The position numbers and the translations under genes were made by a program. This document shows, piece after piece, positions 33,531 to 41,657 of a stretch of 64,000 nucleotides of DNA (position 1 is its first letter; each line of letters opens with the position of its first letter). The notes under the pieces were generated by a model. The model saw only the letters and a program-made list of their open reading frames with translations, ran no database searches and was not told the origin of the DNA. Source of the stretch: JAPOXR01 sp965219635 (GTDB taxonomy: Bacteria; Pseudomonadota; Alphaproteobacteria; Rhodobacterales; Rhodobacteraceae); assembly GCA_965219635.1 (NCBI GenBank), contig OZ244783.1, positions 3,162,001 to 3,226,000 of the forward strand. The letters are read 5' to 3'.

Positions 33531-33878
33531 CTCTCCTCGCATGCTGGCTTCATGCGCAATTTCACCGGAACAGTGTGATTGCTCATCCATTTCGGCATGG
33601 CCACTGCGCTTTGCCGTTATTTCCGGTGCAACAGAACCCATTCGACACGGCAAAGCAAGGCAGGATCGTATGGTGAAGCAAAAGCAGCGTGGCCGGGCAG
33701 GCTTGCCTCTTACTGATCCCTCTCCCGCTTGGGCCTGTCCGGCAATCGAGCAGCGGGTGTAAAGTAACAGCTTGTGATCCTGGAATCGGCCAAGCCGGAG
33801 AATCCGCAAGACTGCCTGGTCAACTTGGTTACGGGACCGAATTCGCAGCTATTGAGGAAACGTCGGCAATTCCATCCG
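33531..33878. other. intergenic region between two PhyH-like genes
   Basis: About 348 bp between same-strand genes. No gene is supported. The gap suggests the downstream dioxygenase gene has its own promoter, but no consensus element was identified. Confidence 0.35.
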
Positions 33879-34733
33879 TTACGGCAATTCCGGGGGCTTG
33901 TGTGGCATGACGATTTGCTGTTGCTGAGGCGAAAGGCGGGCCAGCAGCTCCTCGCTTGGCCGGTAGTTGTGCCGGAAGAAGCCCCATGACGGACCATAAC
34001 GGTAGACTGCCATTCTGCGCTGCCCAGGATTAACCCGGGCCGCCGACCCGTGCATGATTGCATCGACGAACAGCAACGCATCCCCGGCATTCAAGTGGAC
34101 CTCAATTGCGCCGGTGACACCATCAACAGATGTAGCGTTGCCGGACATTGCCGCCGCGTCGAATTCCGGATGCCTGATGTTCGACTTGTGGCTCCCGGGT
34201 ATGACCATGGTTGCGCCATCACCAGCGCCGATGTCGTTGAAGGCCATCAGGATATTGATCTGGCCGCAGTGGAACCGGCCATCATGGTACCGGAACTGGC
34301 AACGGACGACACGCTCGTGTCCACCGGAATGCAGACCGATGGCCTCTCCCTTTCCGCGGATCGACGCAAAATTCTCGTCGATGAAACAGCGGCCATGGTA
34401 GCCATCAAAGTTGGCAATGTCCGTTCCCAGAAAATGGACGACCTTGGCGATCCAGGAGGGGTGGTCGATGAGTCGCTCAAAAGCCGGACCGGCTTCGTAG
34501 ATCTGCTGGAGGTTCAAACCCTCATGCGGGCCAGTGAAGTTATGGCCCTGAACACGGCCGCGCCACTCACCAGGAGCGGTATCTTCAAGCTCGTCCAATA
34601 TTGCATTGCATGCTGCAACCTCGCTTGCGGAAAGCGCCCCGCGCAATACCAGGTAACCATTCAAGTCGAACAGGTATCGTTCCATGTCTGTGCATGGAGC
34701 CGGATTACCCTGCTGTTGCAACACTGCCTTCAT
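33879..34733 (-). CDS. phytanoyl-CoA dioxygenase-like protein, divergent branch
   Basis: A 284-aa PhyH-fold protein. Family features are FDLNGYLVLRGALS near the N terminus, DGATMVIPGSHKSN near 185-198 and IMHGSAARVNPGQRRMA near 232-250. The usual iron-binding H-x-D is not obvious; the equivalent stretch reads LHSGGH ... YHDGRFHCGQIN, so metal binding may use other residues or be altered. The start may be the ATG at 34733 or an internal ATG at 34685 just before ERYLFDLNG. It lies 69 bp downstream of the halogenase-family gene on the same strand. Confidence 0.8.
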   Translation of the reverse strand: MKAVLQQQGNPAPCTDMERYLFDLNGYLVLRGALSASEVAACNAILDELEDTAPGEWRGRVQGHNFTGPHEGLNLQQIYEAGPAFERLIDHPSWIAKVVHFLGTDIANFDGYHGRCFIDENFASIRGKGEAIGLHSGGHERVVRCQFRYHDGRFHCGQINILMAFNDIGAGDGATMVIPGSHKSNIRHPEFDAAAMSGNATSVDGVTGAIEVHLNAGDALLFVDAIMHGSAARVNPGQRRMAVYRYGPSWGFFRHNYRPSEELLARLSPQQQQIVMPHKPPELP

Positions 34734-34802
34734 GAGAACCTGCGGTGATCAAGCCACAGCGCAGCCAATCCAACAGACGCGGCGAGGGCAGGTAGCCGCA
34801 TC

Positions 34803-36347
34803 TCACGCACACCCTCCAATTGACCGGAGGAATTCGCGGTGGCCGGTCGCCCTTGTCGCCGCCACTCTGAACTCCTTCTTGAGGGAATTAGCCACCTTGC
34901 GGGCATGCGCACGCAGGCGGGGATCCTTTGCCAGTTCCTGTTTCGCAACCTCGCGGTCCAGCAGGCCAAGTCCGTCGAGGACCGGATAATGCAACTGCTC
35001 CTCCACATGAGGAAACCCTGGCACGAACAGCTCAAAATCGTCGCGGACCGGCAACCTCCGGGACCATCGGGACAACTGCTCCCGGACATCGTCACCTATG
35101 CAGTCATTCGCCACATGCTGCCAGAACGGCGTGTCCCGCCGCCGCGACACATAGTGCAGATTGATGAACCGACGGAAGTCTTCCACCTGTCGCGCTGCGA
35201 TGCGGTTGTACTCGTCCCGGCCATCGAAACTTCCCGCTGCAGCTGACTTCAAATGGTGCTCGGCAAAGATGAGCATCTGCACAATCGTGCCATGGATTGA
35301 CGTTGCTTCAAGCGGTTCAAAAAAGCTCTGCGCCAGTCCTGTAGCGAGGCAGTTGCCAATCCAGGCGCGGTCGAGCCGGCCGGAGTCGATCCGGATATCG
35401 GCCCGGGGTTCGATCTTCCGCTCCAGTACTGCCTCCACTTCGGCGTGCGCCTCATCAGGCGAAAGGAAACGGTCGGAATACACATAGCCACAACCAAGCC
35501 TGCCCTGGGTCGGAATCTGCCACATCCAGCCAGAACCTAACGCCCAGGCAAGCGTGTGCGCCGGGATTTCCCCGTCTTCATCGAAATCCAGCCAGAATGG
35601 CATTGCCCGATTAACCGGAAGGCTCTCCGCAAAGGAAATCCAGTCCGCACCCATCAGCTTCCCGATCAGTTCGCGCCTGAACCCCGTGCAATCAATTACG
35701 AAGTCGACTGGAACTTCGCGCCCATCATCAAGGACAAGGGAAGTGATCAATCCAGTTTCACTGTCAAGCTTCGCTGTCTCGACTGTTGCGTCAAGGTGAG
35801 TGATACCCTCTGCCTTCGATCTCAAGAAGCGACCTACCAGCGATTGATCAAAATGAAACGCATAGAGGTACTGACTGATCGACAGTGGCTTCTTCCCTTT
35901 TCGAAGCACAAAGGGTGCACGCGACCGGTCCATCAGATAGGTGAACAGATGCGGGTCCGAGACAGGCCGGCCCGATGCCACGCAATACTGATTCAACCAA
36001 GATGAAGTTGCACCGCTCGGGTTTGCCAACAGCCATTGAGGGTCGTCGATCGGCCCATCATAAGTGTGGCCAATCTCTCGCCAATCCCGGTGGCGGATAC
36101 CGTACTTGAAGGTTGCCCCGGTTTCGCGAAGAAACTCAAGCTCGTCGATTCCAAGGAATTCAAGCAGGCTGTGGAACACAGCCGTCGTCCCCTCTCCAAC
36201 TCCTATGGTCGGTATCTTGCTCGACTCCACAACGGTCAGTTCGACGGAAAGACCCCGCAACCCTGCTTCGTTCTTGATGATCAATGCCGAAAGCCAACCA
36301 GCGGTGCCGCCCCCAACAACCGAAACCCGGAACTTCCCGGTATTCAC
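34803..36347 (-). CDS. flavin-dependent tryptophan-halogenase family protein
   Basis: A 514-aa flavoprotein. The FAD-binding GGGTAGW is near residues 11-18, GVGEGTTAVF near 49-58, FKYGIRHRDW (with the lysine equivalent to the catalytic one of PrnA) near 80-90, and the second halogenase signature WMWQIP near 273. These are the family's diagnostic motifs, so FADH2-dependent halogenation of an indole or other aromatic is expected; the substrate is not known and no flavin reductase lies next to it. Start is a GTG at 36347, overlapping the stop of a small upstream gene (GTGA). Confidence 0.87.
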   Translation of the reverse strand: MNTGKFRVSVVGGGTAGWLSALIIKNEAGLRGLSVELTVVESSKIPTIGVGEGTTAVFHSLLEFLGIDELEFLRETGATFKYGIRHRDWREIGHTYDGPIDDPQWLLANPSGATSSWLNQYCVASGRPVSDPHLFTYLMDRSRAPFVLRKGKKPLSISQYLYAFHFDQSLVGRFLRSKAEGITHLDATVETAKLDSETGLITSLVLDDGREVPVDFVIDCTGFRRELIGKLMGADWISFAESLPVNRAMPFWLDFDEDGEIPAHTLAWALGSGWMWQIPTQGRLGCGYVYSDRFLSPDEAHAEVEAVLERKIEPRADIRIDSGRLDRAWIGNCLATGLAQSFFEPLEATSIHGTIVQMLIFAEHHLKSAAAGSFDGRDEYNRIAARQVEDFRRFINLHYVSRRRDTPFWQHVANDCIGDDVREQLSRWSRRLPVRDDFELFVPGFPHVEEQLHYPVLDGLGLLDREVAKQELAKDPRLRAHARKVANSLKKEFRVAATRATGHREFLRSIGGCA

Positions 36348-36580
36348 TGGACAATATCCGTCAGCTGGAGGCCGGTTCGGGAATTCCGGTGAATGGGCAG
36401 GAGCGGGGAGGGCTCACTCAGGCCCACATTGCCCATAAGCCAGCCTGACGGTTCAGCCTGAAGCTCGCGGCAACGGACAGCCAACACCCTGACGGATTCA
36501 TTGCCGGAATTCTGGAAGCAAATCTTGCGCATGCCGTCTTTGGCGTTCTCTGGACATGTCCGGATTCCGGCTGGACTCAT
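36344..36580 (-). CDS. small uncharacterised protein coupled between GH4 and halogenase genes
   Basis: A 78-aa frame starts at an ATG that overlaps the GH4 stop (ATGA, 36577-36580) and ends at a TGA that overlaps the halogenase GTG start (GTGA). Stop/start overlaps on both sides are strong evidence of a real, translated gene in one operon. The protein starts MSPAGIRTCPENAKDGMRKI, contains three cysteines in the first half and a FQNSGNESVRVLAVRC segment, and has no signal peptide or membrane segment. An internal ATG at 36532 would give a 62-aa product. I do not recognise a family. Confidence 0.55.
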   Translation of the reverse strand: MSPAGIRTCPENAKDGMRKICFQNSGNESVRVLAVRCRELQAEPSGWLMGNVGLSEPSPLLPIHRNSRTGLQLTDIVQ

Positions 36581-37953
36581 GCGGCCTTTTTCCGCAGTCT
36601 CGACCGGGTCCATTCGGGCAGCCAGTCGCCATGCGCAGTCAACAGGTCATCAACCAGATCCCAGATCTGGTCGAGATCCAGTTCGGCGCCCGTATGCGGG
36701 TCCATCATTGCCGCATGGTAGATGTGCTGGCTGTCTTCATTGATCAGCGCCGCCACCGTCAGTTCCTGAACATTGATGTTTGTTCGGATAATCGAAGTCA
36801 GTTGTGGCGGCAACGCACCAACATGGACAGGCTGCACTCCATTCCGGTCCACAACACACGGGACCTCGACGACACAGCTTTCGGGCAGCGTGGTAATCAA
36901 GCCTGTATTCTTGACGTTGCCATGAATCACGGTCGGCGATCCGGTGAGAACAGAGTTCATGATGCCTGCTGCAAATTCGTGGCTCTGCTTGATCTCCAGT
37001 TCGCCGTCCTCGACAATCGCCAGCGCCTGCCGGTTCCACTTTTCGGTCTGTTCCGTGCACCGCATTGGGTACTCGTCCAGGGGAATGCCATACCTTTTGA
37101 TCAGGTCCTGCCGTCCGTTCTTGATAAACCAGGGCACATACTCGGCAAAATGCTCCGAACTCTCGGTCACGAAGTAACCAAGCCTTGTCATCATGTCGTA
37201 GCGGACCTGGTTCGGGCAGCGCGGATTCCCGCTATTCGGCTTGGGAATGCGACCATCGGCGTAGCCGGCTCGCAGATCGGGATAAAGGTCGCGGAAGGAG
37301 CCGTCGCCCATGACCTCCTCGAACCGCAGGTAGAACGCCATGTGATTGATGCCCGCACAATCATAGCGGATCCTGTTGACGGGAATATCCAGGTCGCGAG
37401 CGAGCTCTGACGCTGTTCCCTGCACAGAGTGGCACAGGCCGACCGTCCGGATGTGCGGATACCTGTCGGCAATGGCCCACATATTGATGGCCATCGGATT
37501 CACATATTGAAGCATCAGCGCATCCGGACACACAGCCGTCATATCTTCGCAGATCTTCCAGAGATGCGGCACGGTTCTCAGACCGCGCATGATTCCGCCA
37601 ACCCCAAGCGTGTCGGCTATGGTCTGCCTCAGGCCGTATTTCTTCGGCACCTCGAAATCGGTCACGGTGCAAGGCTCGTAGCCACCGATCTGAAAGGACA
37701 GGATGACGAAATCAGCCCCTGCCAACGCCTCCCGCTGGTCGAGATGGGTCGAAACCACCGCATCGGTGCCGAGCCTGGAGTTCAGCGTCCTGGCAACCGC
37801 CTCGGCTTCCGCCAACCGCTTCGGGTCGATGTCCATCAGGGCGATTTCAGCGCGCTTCAAGGACTCCTTGCCTAGCGCATCGACCAGAATATTCTTGAGA
37901 AAGACCTTCGATCCCGCGCCAATGAAAGTGATCCTGGGTCTGGAAGTCATCAT
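36577..37953 (-). CDS. glycoside hydrolase family 4, alpha-galactosidase (MelA) type
   Basis: About 458 aa. GH4 enzymes use NAD+ and a divalent metal for hydrolysis by an oxidation-elimination route. The NAD-binding FIGAGSKVF is near residues 9-17; NPMAINMWA near 150 and the metal-binding LCHSVQGT near 171-178 match MelA-type alpha-galactosidases (CHSVQ). The ATG at 37953 gives the family start; the open frame extends 13 codons upstream. With the Agp-like transporter and AraC regulator on the other side of 38 kb, it fits uptake and hydrolysis of melibiose- or raffinose-type sugars. It is the first gene of the reverse run leading into the halogenase. Confidence 0.88.
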   Translation of the reverse strand: MMTSRPRITFIGAGSKVFLKNILVDALGKESLKRAEIALMDIDPKRLAEAEAVARTLNSRLGTDAVVSTHLDQREALAGADFVILSFQIGGYEPCTVTDFEVPKKYGLRQTIADTLGVGGIMRGLRTVPHLWKICEDMTAVCPDALMLQYVNPMAINMWAIADRYPHIRTVGLCHSVQGTASELARDLDIPVNRIRYDCAGINHMAFYLRFEEVMGDGSFRDLYPDLRAGYADGRIPKPNSGNPRCPNQVRYDMMTRLGYFVTESSEHFAEYVPWFIKNGRQDLIKRYGIPLDEYPMRCTEQTEKWNRQALAIVEDGELEIKQSHEFAAGIMNSVLTGSPTVIHGNVKNTGLITTLPESCVVEVPCVVDRNGVQPVHVGALPPQLTSIIRTNINVQELTVAALINEDSQHIYHAAMMDPHTGAELDLDQIWDLVDDLLTAHGDWLPEWTRSRLRKKAA

Positions 37954-38083
37954 GCACCCGCTGCTAGTGAATGGCTGCCCGGGCGCATACACGCTCCCGG
38001 TTCAAATCATGGTGTCTAGCAACTCTGGAGTTGCGTCTCTGCCGATTTTGTACGCGTAGTTTTCGGAAATCGACTTTACAACA

Positions 38084-38506
38084 GTGGAGACTCCCCAATT
38101 GCAAGACTTTCCCGAGATCATCCAGAAGTACTGGTATGCCATCGACTGGGATGTCGAGATGATCTGGAAGCTGGACCTGCTGGTGGAAACCATCCCGATC
38201 AACGAACTGATCTGGCACATGGATGTCCCTGTCTGGCCGGATGAAGCGGGCCGGAAATACTCCGTGACACCGCGCACGGTTCTGGACAATCCGGATGAGC
38301 ATCCCGGGGAAGCGCAACGAATTGCAGCCGCATCACTGCGCTATCCTCTGGATGTCTACCGTACGCCGGACCGATTGATGATACTGGATGGAGTACACAG
38401 GCTGGCCAAGGCCAGTTCGGAGGGATTGGAGTTCGTAAGGGTTCGGCGTGTTCCCGATTCCGCTGTCTGGAAAATCGGACCGGTCAACCCCGGACCTCAA
38501 GCCTGA
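38084..38506 (+). CDS. ParB N-terminal-like domain small protein
   Basis: A 140-aa protein. The C-terminal half contains DRLMILDGVHRLAKASSEGLEFVRVRRVP, resembling the ParB/Srx-type nucleotide-binding fold (DG-x-HR motif) found in many stand-alone proteins outside chromosome segregation. The N-terminal half is rich in tryptophan and acidic residues. Start is a GTG at 38084 without a clear ribosome-binding site; a TTG at 38099 is possible. It is divergent from the GH4 gene, with 130 bp between, and its last 23 bases overlap the convergent AraC gene. Role unknown; sharing a divergent promoter with GH4 hints at the same regulation. Confidence 0.65.
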   Translation: METPQLQDFPEIIQKYWYAIDWDVEMIWKLDLLVETIPINELIWHMDVPVWPDEAGRKYSVTPRTVLDNPDEHPGEAQRIAAASLRYPLDVYRTPDRLMILDGVHRLAKASSEGLEFVRVRRVPDSAVWKIGPVNPGPQA

Positions 38507-39350
38507 ATGCGGCGGGTGTCTTCGAGGTGTGCGTGTGGAAGGCCTCATAGAAGCTCGAAAGTGAATTGAAGCCGCTGTCCATGGCAACGCTCAGTATCTT
38601 GAGGTTTGAGTTCGCCAGCAGCATCTGCGCGTGGCTGAGACGGATGCGCGTAATGTGAGTCTTGATCGGCACCCCGACGGCCCGCCGGAAAAGCGCCATC
38701 GTATAACTCGGCGAAAGGCCCACATGCTCGGCGACATCGCTCACAGAAATCTGCCCGGAATAGTTGTCGGCGATGAAACGCAGCATCCGGTCGACATAGC
38801 GCATTGCCGTTACTGCCCGGATGTTGATTTCGCCCGTCCCTGCCCCTTGAAGCAGGGTTTCCTGTTCTTCCAGCGCCATCCTGCGAAGGCGCATTTCTAT
38901 TTCTCCGGCAAGAAGCACCCGCCAGGCAGCGTCTTCGTTCCCGTACTCCCTCGCCCAACCGTCAAAGAGATCAGGGTCATTTCTGGCAGGTTGCGCCACG
39001 GAGAGCACATCACCTCCCATCAGCTTCTCTGTAAACCGCCGGGGCAGCCCCCATTTCAGCACCAGCGCCAGCGAGGCGTAAATGTTGATGATCCGCCCTC
39101 TTCCCTTCACGTCCAGGACACCGTGGGGCATTGCGCCCCAGAAGACCGTCATCCTGTGCCTGGGGACCAGGACCCTGCTGCCTGAAAAGGAATATTCGAG
39201 ATCACAATCAAAAAGGAAATTGATCTCGACCGATGCATGATGGTGATAGGCGGTGGTAAAGGCCTTCGGAACATGCGTCTCAATCAGGAATTCCTCCCTG
39301 TTGGGAACACGGAGGAAATCGGCGTATTCGAGATACTGGTCGTCGGCCAT
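38484..39350 (-). CDS. AraC family transcriptional regulator
   Basis: A 288-aa regulator. An N-terminal cupin-like sensing region (HHHASVEINFLFDC near 36-50) is followed by the AraC DNA-binding domain at about 185-285: ISVDVAEH-type first HTH (read as ISVSDVAEHVGLSPSYTMALFRR) and a second HTH ending DSGFNSLSSFYEAFHTHT. It is divergent from the transporter operon at 39549, so it most likely controls it in response to the transported sugar, as AgpT-type regulators do for alpha-galactoside uptake in rhizobia. Confidence 0.87.
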   Translation of the reverse strand: MADDQYLEYADFLRVPNREEFLIETHVPKAFTTAYHHHASVEINFLFDCDLEYSFSGSRVLVPRHRMTVFWGAMPHGVLDVKGRGRIINIYASLALVLKWGLPRRFTEKLMGGDVLSVAQPARNDPDLFDGWAREYGNEDAAWRVLLAGEIEMRLRRMALEEQETLLQGAGTGEINIRAVTAMRYVDRMLRFIADNYSGQISVSDVAEHVGLSPSYTMALFRRAVGVPIKTHITRIRLSHAQMLLANSNLKILSVAMDSGFNSLSSFYEAFHTHTSKTPAAFRLEVRG

Positions 39351-39370
39351 GCTTGCGGCTGCCTGCTCAG

Positions 39371-39391
39371 CGGGCCGGGTTGACAGGCCCG
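39371..39391. promoter_or_regulatory. inverted repeat around a consensus -35 (TTGACA) in the araC/ABC intergenic region
   Basis: CGGGCC and GGCCCG flank a nine-base centre that ends in TTGACA (39380-39385). A loose -10 candidate (CATACC, 39404-39409) is 18 bases downstream. The position between the divergent AraC and transporter genes suits a regulator site, but AraC-family proteins usually bind direct repeats, so the binding factor is uncertain. Confidence 0.4.
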
Positions 39392-39548
39392 GAATTGCAG
39401 GAGCATACCCTGCTGCGGCCTGCCTGCCAAACCTGGCAGCGCCGGATTCGCAGGAAACCGGAATTCAACAAAGGATTCTCGGAAGATTCGGGAGCGAAAC
39501 TGTAGCTTAGTCGGCGTTACAATCTAACTTCAAATGGGAGAAACTTCG

Positions 39549-41573
39549 ATGAACTCACCCACAAGACGGGTGGTCGTTGCGCTTCTTGCCGGCACATGCC
39601 TGGCAGGATTTTCCGCCGCGAGCGCGTCGGCGGACGCCATGCCGCCCGAAAAGAGCATGTCCAATCTGGAATACGAGTTGCTCGGCCGCGATGAGCTTTG
39701 GACTTACCGGGCGCTGGACAGCTATTCGGAAGCGCCATTCCTCAGCGACCTCGTCGCAGAGGGCAAGCTGCCGCCCGTCGAGGAGCGGCTTCCATCCACA
39801 CCGCTGGTTCACCTGACCGGCGCCATGTCCGACGGTATCGGCGAATATGGCGGCGTCTTCCGCCACGTGATCGGCGGCAGGCCCGAAGGCTGGAACTGGA
39901 TGGCCGGACAACACCAGGGATGGGGCGGAATCAACATGGCGATGCAGGAATGCCTCGTCCGCGTTGGCGCACTCTGGCAAGTCAAGGCCGAGGATCAGGC
40001 CGGCCCGCTGCCAAACCTTGCAACAAGCTGGGAATGGAACGACGACCGCACCAGCCTGACGCTCCACCTTGTGGACGGAGCGCACTGGTCGGACGGTGAT
40101 CCGTTCGATGCGGAAGATGTCAGGTTCTGGTGGGATGACAATGTTCAGGACGAGAATGTTTCGGCCTGGATGTCTCCCAATGGAATGGGCGAAGGCACAA
40201 CCCTCGAGGTGATCGACGAGAATACGGTCAGGTTCGATTTCCAGACTCCGCAGGGACCGTCAAGGGTCCTGTCCCTTGCCTACATTCAAGGGTGCCCGGG
40301 ACCGAGCCATGTGCTGAAGGAAAGCCATCCCACATACAACCCGGACGCCACCTATGACAGCTACCGGAATGCGTTGCCGTCAGACCTGCTGCCGCCAGTT
40401 GTAATGGGGCCGTGGGTTCCTGTCGTGCACCGTCCTGACGAAATCGTCATCATGCGGCGCAATCCGTACTACTGGAAGGTCGACGAAGCCGGCAACCAGT
40501 TGCCATATCTCAATGAGATGCACTTCAAGCTGACCACCTGGTCGGATCGAACCACCCAGGCGGTCGCTGGAACCGGCGATTTTTCGAACATGGAAAACCC
40601 CGGCAACTATGTCGAAGCTCTCAAGCAGAGCCAGGCGCCTGACTCACCGACCAAGGCCCAGTTCGGACCGCGTGTCCTGTCCTGGGAGCTCGAGTTCAAT
40701 CTTTCCGAGACTGTCGGTGTCGAGGATGAAGTCGACGCAGAATTGCGGCAACTCTTCCGCGAGAAAGACTTCCGCGTCGCGGTCAGCCATGCGCTTGACC
40801 GGGATGCAATTGGCCAGTCGATTGCTAGGGGGCCGTTCACCTACCCGTATCCGGGTGGATTTTCGGCAGGCTCTCCGTATTACGACTACGACTCGACCGT
40901 CTACTACCCGTATGACCAGGCCAAGGCCAACGAGATGCTGGATGCGCTCGGCCTTGCCGACACGGATGGCAACGGGGTCCGCAACCTGCCGGGAACCGGC
41001 GCGGACATGGAGATCGACCTGACCTATGACACAACCGAACCCACTGACAAGAAGCAGGTGGATGCGGTTGTGGCGATGCTGGCCGATGTCGGCATCCGCA
41101 TCCTGGCGCGGTCGGTTGACGAAATCGAGCCGGTAGCGGACTCGGGCAACTACAACATCATCGAACGCCGCCACCATTGGGTCATTCCGACCCGGCAGAC
41201 TTGCGAATATGTCCCGATCTCGGTCGGATGCCCCGATTGGCATCCCGCCGATGATGACGGCAATCGCAACCTGTTCGACTTTGAAGTCGAAATGGTGGAT
41301 GCGGTCAATCTGATCCAGGAAACCTGGAATCCGGAAGAAGCAGCCGAGGCAGCGCGGACCATCCAGCGCCTGTGGACCGAAAATGTCTACACTGTCGGCC
41401 TTACCCAGGCTCCGGCAGCGCTGCTGATCAACAAGCGGATCAAGAACGCCCATCCAGGCACGCCCGTCTTCATGTTTGAATGGGCCGAAGATGGCGTGGT
41501 TCGCGAGCGTCTGTGGACACCTTCGGACCAGCAGCTTGAAGAACTGCTTCCGGGAACGGTTCCGGAGTATTGA
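39549..41573 (+). CDS. family 5 extracellular solute-binding protein (AgpA-like)
   Basis: About 674 aa, long for the family 5 peptide/nickel class but normal for its AgpA-like alpha-galactoside-binding branch. A Sec signal peptide (MNSPTRRVVVALLAGTCLAG, then ASASA before DAMPP) directs it to the periplasm. Features include GEYGGVFRHVIGG near 96, the family 5 block LTLHLVDGAHWSDGDPFDAED near 175-195 and YPYDQAKANEMLDALGL near 450. GGGAGAA lies just upstream of the ATG at 39549; an earlier in-frame ATG inside that site is not credible. It is the first gene of the transporter operon. Confidence 0.9.
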   Translation: MNSPTRRVVVALLAGTCLAGFSAASASADAMPPEKSMSNLEYELLGRDELWTYRALDSYSEAPFLSDLVAEGKLPPVEERLPSTPLVHLTGAMSDGIGEYGGVFRHVIGGRPEGWNWMAGQHQGWGGINMAMQECLVRVGALWQVKAEDQAGPLPNLATSWEWNDDRTSLTLHLVDGAHWSDGDPFDAEDVRFWWDDNVQDENVSAWMSPNGMGEGTTLEVIDENTVRFDFQTPQGPSRVLSLAYIQGCPGPSHVLKESHPTYNPDATYDSYRNALPSDLLPPVVMGPWVPVVHRPDEIVIMRRNPYYWKVDEAGNQLPYLNEMHFKLTTWSDRTTQAVAGTGDFSNMENPGNYVEALKQSQAPDSPTKAQFGPRVLSWELEFNLSETVGVEDEVDAELRQLFREKDFRVAVSHALDRDAIGQSIARGPFTYPYPGGFSAGSPYYDYDSTVYYPYDQAKANEMLDALGLADTDGNGVRNLPGTGADMEIDLTYDTTEPTDKKQVDAVVAMLADVGIRILARSVDEIEPVADSGNYNIIERRHHWVIPTRQTCEYVPISVGCPDWHPADDDGNRNLFDFEVEMVDAVNLIQETWNPEEAAEAARTIQRLWTENVYTVGLTQAPAALLINKRIKNAHPGTPVFMFEWAEDGVVRERLWTPSDQQLEELLPGTVPEY

Positions 41574-41581
41574 TGCAAACT

Positions 41582-41609
41582 TGGCGGGCTCCCTTCCGGG
41601 GGCCCGCCA
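41582..41609 (+). terminator. stem-loop between binding-protein and permease genes
   Basis: TGGCGGGC and GCCCGCCA form a perfect 8-bp stem around a 12-base loop that can extend the pairing (CCC/GGG). It starts nine bases after the binding-protein stop and has no T-run. It resembles the elements in the other three ABC operons of this window. Confidence 0.7.
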
Positions 41610-41657
41610 TCCCCAGGCTGCGCAACGAGAGCGCGGACAGGCAGCGGATATGAGACC

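Noticed and set aside
33531..33809. 93-codon upstream extension of the PhyH-family gene
   Set aside because: Arginine/cysteine-rich and unlike the family; a good ribosome-binding site precedes the internal ATG at 33530.
37976..38020. GGTTCAAATC sequence resembling a tRNA T-loop
   Set aside because: No matching acceptor stem or anticodon arm nearby; chance similarity.
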